Positions 16,386 to 25,300 of a stretch of 44,585 nucleotides of DNA are shown in pieces. Below the pieces are notes generated by a model. That model was given only the letters and a program-made list of their open reading frames with translations, was not told where the DNA came from and did not search any database. A program made the position numbers and the translations under genes. Source of the DNA: Chlamydiota bacterium (GTDB taxonomy: Bacteria; Chlamydiota; Chlamydiia; Chlamydiales; Parachlamydiaceae); assembly GCA_013287905.1 (NCBI GenBank), contig JABDCW010000011.1, positions 1-44,585 on the forward strand, read 5' to 3'. The stretch's first letter is position 1. Each line of letters starts with the position of its first letter.

Positions 16386-18787
16386 CAGGGTTGCAATATG
16401 ATTGGCCCCAAGGAGCTGCTTTAATTCTCATTGCCCCTCTGATTGCCTATGCATTTTTTCATTTATTTCGCTATAGGCAAACCCAATTGAATCGATTAGC
16501 AGCCCCTCAATTGCAGATTTCTTTAGTGATCAAACGTTCGTCAGATCTCTATTGGATAAGGACAGGACTATTTTGCCTTGTGTGGATTTTTGCCGTTTTG
16601 TCCCTCATGCAGCCAAAAGGCAACGGCCGATATGTTGCAACTCAAATCCAACGACAAGAAAATCACGAACAGGTCATCTTTCTGATCGACGCCTCGGCAT
16701 CGATGGGTATTGCAGACATGAACAACGGACATACCCGTTTGCATGTCGCTAAAGAAATCGCAGATGCAAGCATTGCCCATAGCTCTGGGGTTCAAATTGC
16801 TGTATATGCATTCACGAATGCCACCCTCCAGATCGTACCCTTGACCATCGATTCTTTTTTTACCCGAATGAGTGTAAACAAAATCGCCCTTAACGAAGGG
16901 GGAACATCGGGAACCGACTTTAAACAACTGCTTGAATCTATACAGAAGGAATATATCGAACATGCCTCTTCAAAAGTACACAAAACCATTATTTTATTAA
17001 GCGATGGAGAAGATACGATAAGGGAAGGGCTTACTGGGGATGCTGCAAGGCAATACGGCCAGGAGATCGACTCCTTGCTGAAAGAGTTTACAATTCCATC
17101 GGTAAAGTTCATTGCCGTGGCTCTTGGATCAAAGAAGGGAAAAACAGTTCCGGGAGTGATGTTCCAGGGCGCTCCCGTCACTTCCGCTGTCAATACTGAA
17201 TGGTTGAAAAAAATAGCGGGTCCAGGAGGGCTTTTTTTTGATGCAAATGAGACAGGCGCCCTTCAAATTGCCAAAGAAATCGACAGTGAAATTAAAAAAA
17301 ATTCTCAAACAACAGCCGATCAAAAAACGGAAGAAACAAATCAGCTATATTTCGATGAATATTATCAGACACCCCTTGCAGCGGCAATCATTTCCCTGAT
17401 CCTTGTACTTATCCTCCCGGCTACAAAAAAATGGAAAGGCCAAATGATGTGCCTCGCAGGCGCTCTTATTTTCTTTCCTTCTTTCATGCAAGCTGCAAAA
17501 ACCTTAGATTCTGAACAGGTTCTAATAAACCGGGCATTGGTATCCTACGATGCAGACGACTATCAAACGGCAATACAACAGTTACAAGAAATTGTAAACA
17601 GTTCAAATGAAGACTGGAAGATCGCAATCCTTCAATATGATATAGGAACCGCCCTATTAAAGTTAAAAAAACCAGATGAGGCGCTCACCCATTTTGCAAC
17701 TTCGGAAAGCTACGACAGCCAACTGCCTGTGCTAAATTTTCGCTTAGGGGTAAATAAAGTAATTGCCACTTCTATGCTTCCTGTCGACATCTATAGATTA
17801 AAAACGCTCTTTGATGAGCTTCAGGAAGTGCAAAAGAGTGCATGTGAACTGCAGATCGCGGAAGGAAAAAAAGAATGCAGCGATCTTTCGGCTGTGAACG
17901 GACTGTCCGCACAAATCAATGCTTTATTGCAAGCATGGCTAAAGGAGCATGGGCAAAGCGGTTTGATGGAAAAAGGGGCAAAAGCTACTTTGGACGAAGT
18001 GTACAATGATTTGCTCGCCCTGTATCAACTAGGGCTCATCGATATCCTTAAAAATCCTCCCTCCTTTAATCAACAAATCGAAAAGGTCCAGGCCCTTTAT
18101 CGGCAAAAAATACAAGAAAACCCATCATTATCGTTAGCCGACAAGTATCTGCAAAACGCTAAAGAAGCTTTTCAAAACAACCATTTGACGCGCTCACGGG
18201 TGTTTTTGGAAGCGGCCAGCGGAGCTGTCGAAGAAACAAAGAGGCAATATGATCTCTTGCCGGCGACAATTTTGCGATCAGGTATTGCAAGACAAGAACT
18301 TAATTTGCGCATAACAAAATTATTAACGATGTTAGACCCAAAAGAAGCAGACATTTCTGCCCCAGATGTGCGTTTATCCGACATTCAGGAAAGCGCGATA
18401 AAAGCGACACATGATTTTTACACCCAAGTGATCGAAGAACAAAAAAAAATGTCTTTAAATGAAGATACAGCCTCGATGTGGGAACAGGTGCTTATATTAT
18501 TCAGCAATGGAAAAGCAAGCGCACAGCAATCGCTTAAGCAATTGCAAACTAGTCCGTTACGTTTTTCTACCGTTCTGACCTCCCAGAGGAAGACAATCAA
18601 CCTGTGGAAAGAGGCATTAGCCATTTTGGAACGGATCGAAGCACAAACAAAAATCACTGAAAATCAGGAACAAAACAAGAATGTCAATAAAACCCTGGAG
18701 CAATTGCAAGAAATGGAAAGTGAAGACCAAAGCCACTCTATCATTAACCTGAACCCCACAGAAAATCAGGTTCTGCGCCCCTGGTAA
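16382..18787 (+). CDS. BatB/BatC-like VWA-TPR fusion protein
   Basis: 801 residues. Two N-terminal membrane helices (about 11-27 and 58-76), a VWA domain with MIDAS DASAS (103-107), GGTSGTD and LLSDGED, then hydrophobic segments at about 331-346 and 355-370, followed by a periplasm-like region beginning with TPR sequence (about 375-450: A-x-x-Y..DDYQTAIQQLQEI, then ILQYDIGTALLKLKKPDEALTHF). The remainder is helical and glutamine/lysine rich and may be coiled coil. In Bacteroides-type bat operons BatB (VWA) and BatC (TPR) are separate genes; here they are one chain. Translationally coupled to the upstream VWA gene. Confidence 0.8.
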   Translation: MTGLQYDWPQGAALILIAPLIAYAFFHLFRYRQTQLNRLAAPQLQISLVIKRSSDLYWIRTGLFCLVWIFAVLSLMQPKGNGRYVATQIQRQENHEQVIFLIDASASMGIADMNNGHTRLHVAKEIADASIAHSSGVQIAVYAFTNATLQIVPLTIDSFFTRMSVNKIALNEGGTSGTDFKQLLESIQKEYIEHASSKVHKTIILLSDGEDTIREGLTGDAARQYGQEIDSLLKEFTIPSVKFIAVALGSKKGKTVPGVMFQGAPVTSAVNTEWLKKIAGPGGLFFDANETGALQIAKEIDSEIKKNSQTTADQKTEETNQLYFDEYYQTPLAAAIISLILVLILPATKKWKGQMMCLAGALIFFPSFMQAAKTLDSEQVLINRALVSYDADDYQTAIQQLQEIVNSSNEDWKIAILQYDIGTALLKLKKPDEALTHFATSESYDSQLPVLNFRLGVNKVIATSMLPVDIYRLKTLFDELQEVQKSACELQIAEGKKECSDLSAVNGLSAQINALLQAWLKEHGQSGLMEKGAKATLDEVYNDLLALYQLGLIDILKNPPSFNQQIEKVQALYRQKIQENPSLSLADKYLQNAKEAFQNNHLTRSRVFLEAASGAVEETKRQYDLLPATILRSGIARQELNLRITKLLTMLDPKEADISAPDVRLSDIQESAIKATHDFYTQVIEEQKKMSLNEDTASMWEQVLILFSNGKASAQQSLKQLQTSPLRFSTVLTSQRKTINLWKEALAILERIEAQTKITENQEQNKNVNKTLEQLQEMESEDQSHSIINLNPTENQVLRPW

Positions 18788-18807
18788 AATAGACCTCTTG
18801 CGTAACT

Positions 18808-18971
18808 TATACCGAAGGTGGTTCAAAAGTTGGGATTTTGACAAGGAGGCTGCTCAAAATTTTTTGTCTGGAGCGAGGGACCATTGCCTATGGCAAGGCA
18901 TGAGTGAAGACAAAAATTTTGATGCAAAGCCGACGCCGTCAAAAACCAATTTTTGAATCACGTTCGGTATA
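18808..18971. repeat. 164-bp MITE-like element, copy 2 (TATACC ends)
   Basis: Same length, ends and order as the element at 7869-8032, with only scattered substitutions (for example GGTGGTTC for GGTGATTC, and CCTATGGCAAGGCATG for CCTCTGGCAAGGCGCG). The terminal inverted repeats are intact. It lies 20 bases beyond the stop of the VWA-TPR gene, right after a short motif (ATAGACCTCTTGCGTAA at 18789-18805) that recurs at 30286, 30652 (inverted) and, diverged, at 34086. Confidence 0.85.
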
Positions 18972-18990
18972 TAATCGGAAACCCATTCTA

Positions 18991-19134
18991 TTACCCATAA
19001 GTCTAATTAACAATTCAACGCAGAGGCACGGAGACGCAAAGACGCGGAGAAAATTCAAAATTAAATCCTGTTTTCCTCAGCGTCTCAGCGTCTCCGTGCC
19101 TCTGCGTTGAATTGTTAATTAGACTTATGGGTAA
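18991..19134. repeat. Perfect 47-bp-arm CGCAGAG palindrome, copy 1
   Basis: Arms 18991-19037 and 19088-19134 are exact inverted complements, starting TTACCCATAAGTC and running into CGCAGAGGCACGGAGACGC. The last 84 bases (19051-19134) are identical to 30521-30604, and GGGTAAGAGCATGC beyond the right arm recurs inverted at 30423-30436. Dispersed element by any measure. Confidence 0.85.
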
Positions 19135-19231
19135 GAGCATGCGGAAACCTGAACATTCACGGTAAGGACCCGCCAAACAACCTCATATATAATAAATAAT
19201 TTAATTAACAATATACATTGTTTTAATGTTA

Positions 19232-19260
19232 TTGATTTTTCTAATTAAATTAAGTAAAAT
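19232..19260 (+). promoter_or_regulatory. Candidate promoter of the giant gene
   Basis: TTGATT at 19232-19237 and TAAAAT at 19255-19260 with a 17-base spacer, in a very AT-rich stretch 52 bases before the ATG. AGGG lies about 7 bases upstream of the ATG. Because of base composition the call is tentative. Confidence 0.4.
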
Positions 19261-19311
19261 GAAATCTATTTACAATCAAATTAATTGCAATAAATTAATA
19301 TAGGGTTTTTT

Positions 19312-22300
19312 ATGCAGCCAGCCAAAGATCATTCCTTACATTCTTTTCACCATCGCATTTTTTCATGCACAGTAGAGGGAAAACCTCCATTTACCCTCGA
19401 CATTACTCAAGATGCCATCGACAATCTTATGGCTGACGTTGACCGGCAGCTCCCCCCGGAAAAAAGAGAGGTGAGGGTGATCGAAAATGTCATTGAAAAA
19501 ATATCCCGGGAAAACATTAAAGCCCCAAAAAATAAACCGGTCTATGCATCTTTAGAAGAGGGTAATATCGTTTTACAATCATCGCCTAAACATAAAGCCG
19601 CCGCTTTCGGCACTGCAGAGATTCAGGGGAATCGCAATCAATCCAAGATCACTGTACAAGAAACGACTCAGCACAGGGCTATGCTGGAGTGCATGAGGCT
19701 GCTGCCGCTATTCACAGGTCCTCTTGCCTCTATACAGAAAATCCTCCACCCTGTTTTTACCAGGTTAGGAGAAAAATTTAAACGGATCGAACATTGGTGG
19801 AGTGGAATTGTCGGACTGCAACATATTCAAATGCCCTGGAGCCTCTCCTCTTTAAGCGCTGCATGCAGGTCCGTTTTGGAAGACAAAGAGCCAACGCTTA
19901 CTCAATCGATGCACTACATCTCTTCGATCACCCGGGAACTTAACCCTAAGATTTCTGCCTCCTTGCATCGGGGGGCTAAATGGGGAGAACAATTGGATAA
20001 AATAAGATCATCCAAGAAATGTAAAAAAGGCGGGGATAAATTTGCAAATAAATATGCGGATCAACTGACAGCAAAAATTCTGACAACGATAAAAAAAATG
20101 CCGGATAAACATTTTGGAGATACCTGCTTTGTCTCATTATCAGACGGCGGGTCAGAAGCTATGCTAGGGATTTCAAAAACAGAAGATAACCAATTTCGCG
20201 TACGAATTGTGCAAAATCTGGACGGCCAATCCGATATTTTATTGCGAAACATGACCGGCGATGATTTGAAAAGTTTTCTTAAAGAAAATGTAAAAGCCTG
20301 CCTAGAGCAAACCCCCTTGAAGATATCAGGGTTTGCCTATAAAGAGGTAGAGCAAACAGCCGTAACTGTTGGCAATCTTGGGAGTGTAATCTCGATGATC
20401 GCGATGAAACAAAGTAGCGAACAGGATGAATATCTCGACCTTGCCTTACGCCTTCGTTCTTTCCTGGACATATGCAATGCGACAAGAGACCAGTGGCTGG
20501 AGGACCCTGATTTTAATGGGGAGATCAGAAGAAAATGCTCGCAGCTGTTATTCGAATTCGACCGGATAAAAAAGGAAAAAATGTCTCCATTCCATATCGA
20601 ACAGGAATTCAAAGGGCTATTTAAAGCAATTGGAGAGGTTTTGGGTACTGCAGAAACTGCTGCCTTAAATGTGCGAAGCGTTGATCAGGTTAAATTAGAT
20701 CCCGTTGGCTCAAAAAAATTTCCACAAACCACTCCTCCAAAAAATATTGGATCAACAAAAGCCAAACATCTTGTCCCCGATAATTCGATCAGCGATGCGT
20801 GCAAAAAAACTTTTAAGGATTGTTTAGATACCCTTCAGGACTCCTCGACTTATCAGAGCGAAGTATCGATTGAATTGTCCAAAGAGCTTAAAGGTTCTGT
20901 TTCCTATAGCGGCAGCCACGGGGGTGTCGGACACATTATCGAATGGAGAATTCCCGATCCGGATCACCTTCGCAGCGCTTTTCCTGCGCTGACCAAACTG
21001 AATTTAAGCCGCGAAGAAGGCTTAAGCCTGGTCTATACTTTGTATTCAGAAATGAAAAATGAATTCAGAGAAGGCGCCAAACAGGCAAGGGCCCATTATA
21101 CTTTTCAGGCAATTGTCAACAATCCATTAATGGGAAGATCACAAGAAGCCCAAAGCTGGATCAGGCATCAATTGTTTTCCAAGCCTTTTGGAGAAAGAGA
21201 AAACAGACTTGATCTGTTTCTTCAAACCGCTTCCGGAAAAGAAGCGTTACAGACCTACCTAAAAACGATGGTCGAAAAAGGAGTGGATTTGCTCAATACC
21301 AGGACAACCGATGCGAATCCTGCAAATAAATGGGCAAGCGCAATTTTCCTATTGACCCTGACCCAAGAAATATCTGCCTATGCGGACAAGGCAGGCAAAC
21401 CATTTGCTTTGGATGAAGATGGTTCTCAAAAACTTGACGGCCTGGAAATCTATATCCGTACCTATGCGGGCGGGTCTGATTCTACAAGTCAAGCCGTTCA
21501 GGATACCCTGTTTCCCGGTTTTTTAGTCCATACAGGTAACACCCTTCTTTCTTCTAAGAATCCTGAAAAAGAGTTGGAAAAATATAGCGATCACAAAATA
21601 GCCGCTCTTCTGAACGCTTTTGCCTGCTGCCGCTCAAGGGGAACTATATCAGGCGGCACAAAATGCAAAATCGATGCTCTGGAATCGGTCATCTACCGCC
21701 ACCTCAAGGACCGAACAGAAGAACGTACAAAACATATCATCACCGGATTTCTGCAAACATACGGGCATGCGGAATATGACAAATGCAAGTGGGATACCCG
21801 TAAATTGCCCATTGTGACGAGCCGCACAGAACAAGGACAAGACATTAGCGTCGATCTGACGACAGGAGATATTTTTACCAATAACTACTGTGCAGGGAGA
21901 TTAGTACATCAGGTAGCGGACCATCCGGATGTCCGTCGTCTACTCCCGGAAGGTGATGCGCTGTTATGGAATATCGAAACAGTCCGGGACAACCCCAATA
22001 TTACCGTCTACCGGCATCCAACCAAAACCATCCGTATCATTGCCGAAAAAATACCCGGCGCAAAAAAGGATGACGGCACCTCAAGCGCAACATTCAATTG
22101 CCGCATAGAACAACAATTTCCAGATTCCCTGGCTTGGGCTGTTTATACTTATTTTCCCTCTCAGGAAGCTATGATGAAGGGAGCTGAGGTCCGCGACAGT
22201 CCCGGCGACTTACCCCCAGATGTTGCTGCCATTGTCGAAAACAGAGACTGTTGGTGGGACTTTAGCAAAAACCATATTCATATCCGCGAACGGGATGGAA

Positions 22301-25300
22301 TCGAAGACTTTGCTGTTTTCACTCCGACAGAGCTTCGCCTCGCCAAATCAGCACAGCTTCTTTCCCCTAAGCCGGAAAGCTTCAGGCAATTTACCCCATT
22401 TGAAACGACCCGCGGTTTGATCGTATATGGAAAAGACGGTTCAGCAAATAGAGTGGAATATCCCCGATTGAAAATGGCTAAATCGCAAGAAAGACTGGCG
22501 TATGAAATTGCCGGTGATAAAATTGTTTGTCCCCTTTTTGCCAACTGGACCCTCTCTCCTTTTGGCAAATTGCCTGGACTCTCCCCTCAAATGGCGCTGG
22601 AAGCAGGAATACCGACGGCACTCCCTATTGGTTTTACCGCATTTCAGCTCCTGGAAAAAGAAGGAAAACAAAAAGTCCTGTTGGCCGGGCGCGAACTGAA
22701 AAGCAAAGAGACCGATACCTCAATGAGGGGCGCATACAAGACGCAAAGCACACCAAAATCGGGATTTGCCGCTTCGAATGTCTATGAATATACCCTTGAC
22801 AGCGATAGCAACCGCCTAGTCTCATCTAACCCTTCTGCCAATTTGCAGTTAGCCTATATTTCTTTTGTCCATAAGGATTATGGCCAGATGCTGCATTATA
22901 TGGAAAAAACCCGTTCAGCCTGTATTGACGATCCTCAAAGTATCCAGGAGATCATGGGATGGGTTAAAAATTGGAATGACGAATCGCCAAATGGCATTGC
23001 GGCTAAACTCAACCTGCTTTGCCTGATCGAAGAAATGCAGCAAAGAATAGACCTGCAATTTAAAGGGATGAACCTCATGGCTAAGGTACGAAGCGAAAAA
23101 GCTTGTGATGAGGCAAGACTGACAATTCAGGAACTTCATCGAAAATACCGTGAGAAATCAGTAGACACTTATTTACTGTTAAGTTCTTCCACCAAACAAC
23201 TCATGGTCTCTCTTGGAATTGCGATAACTGATCATTCTGATGTTGCAAGCTTAATTATGGAGGCGGAAAAAGGTCTGCAGCCAATTAAAGAACCTGTGCA
23301 ACATGCTCCCAAAGCATATAGAAGTAAACCAATATTGCTGCAAGAACCTGGAGGCGATGGGGTGAAAGGATGTTTTCATTTTATCAAGGGGGCAACACGG
23401 GATATTACCTCAAAGCTTAAAATGTTCGATCCTGTCCCTGGAGAAGAACCAAACGTCTCCCGGGTGAAACAATTGCATCTGGAAGATACAAGGGCCGCAA
23501 TAGCTCAAGGTCAAAGTAAAGGCAATACAATGGCAACGCTTAAACTTGGCTCTGCCAAAGACGCTTTAGAGAGAACAAAGACAATACGTAATGTTATGAT
23601 CAAAGACCAAAATGTATTGATCGAAGACCTGATCGTTCAGGTTTCAAAGAAACCGGAAGAGAAAGGGGTTTTTACATCCAGGGCCAAACGTTTTCTTGGA
23701 CGACAGAAAACGATCAGCGTAGATGCTTTAGTGCAGATGTGGAACAGCGGAACTGTTTTCACGCCGAAAGAATTTAGAAAATATGGCGCTTATCTCACTC
23801 AGCAACAATGCCAAAAACTCGAAAATGATGTAATGGACTACATGCTTGCGTCCGCAGATATTGCTCACTTGGACAGAATTGTTGAGGCATTTTCAGATGC
23901 CATTAAATCAGGCAGACTGCCAGATTCAGAGCAGCTCCCCCAAGATGTCTGCGCCAATATCTATTCTCTCGTAGAAACAAGACGGGCTTATTCCACGGAA
24001 GATCCGGCCTGCCGTTTGTTCCTTTCGATCGAATATGCCAAAAAAAGCATTCTACGGGAAAATCAGGTAACCACTTTACGCGCGATGCTCAATGAGCCAA
24101 ATGGCGTACACCAGTTGGGAATGGGAGGCGGAAAAACAGAATACTTGCTGCCCCTGCTGGCAAAAGGGAAGGCCAACGGCACGAATTTAGTAGGAATTCT
24201 TCTGGATAACAATCTCTATGAATCGCAACGGCGCAATCTGGATGCGACAAACAGAGCATTATTTGGACAGACATACTATTGCTTTGAATACACCAGATCT
24301 TCGTCATATACCTCGAAAGACTATGACCAGATTTATCTCAATTTTCTCAATACCATCCATTCTAAAGGCTTCTTTGCAAGCACACCAAATTTTATCCGGG
24401 GTTTCAGGGATGCCTACATCAGCAAAGTAACCGATTTACATGATGGAAACTATAAGGATCTCAACGAAAAGATCGAGTTGACGAAACAAGTCCAGTCCAT
24501 GGCAAAAATTTGCTTGTGCTTAAGAAAACACTGTCAAATTGTCGGCGATGAGTTTGACACGGTGATGGATGTACGCAAAGAGGTCAATTTTGCCCAAGGC
24601 AAACCGGGACATGTCGATCCTGTCAAAACAAAGATCGGTCACTGTATCATGGAAATCGTGGCAAAAGCAGAAGGTCGCTCGCCTTTGGTCAGATTAAAAA
24701 AAGCCCTGAACGACAACACTCAGGCAGATATCCCGCCGGAACAACGAAAAAAAGACCTGGAAAATATTGTGAAAATCTATTTTCAGGAGCACCCCATTGC
24801 GGGTTGTACTGAAAAAGATTTCGTTGCTTATATATGCGGCGAAAATGATGCTGCAAGGCCCACATTTATGTCTGCCTTGCAGCTCCAAGACCCGGATCAG
24901 TATAAGAAAATTGCCTCACTCAAAGATTTTATGAACCGCGGATTCAACATTACTTTTGGATTGACACGCCTTGTCGACTATGGAAGGCCTCCTGCTGATG
25001 GGGAATATGCCGATTCCCCCTTTACCATCCCTTACAAAGGAAGCGGACGGGCCGTCATAGGATCTGAATTCGATGATGATATTGAAAGGATCAGTTACTC
25101 ATTGCAGGACTACTTTGCCCAAAACGTAAGAAAAGGTACAGTTTCCAGCTGTCTCGCAGGACTATTAAAGGAGATGGACGAAGAATATAAAGATGCTAAT
25201 AAAAAGGGTTTATTGATCAAAAGAAAAAAATTCCAGTATTCCGATACAAATGCCTATAAAACATTTACAAAAATGGTGGAATCCATTGACCCGCCAAAAG

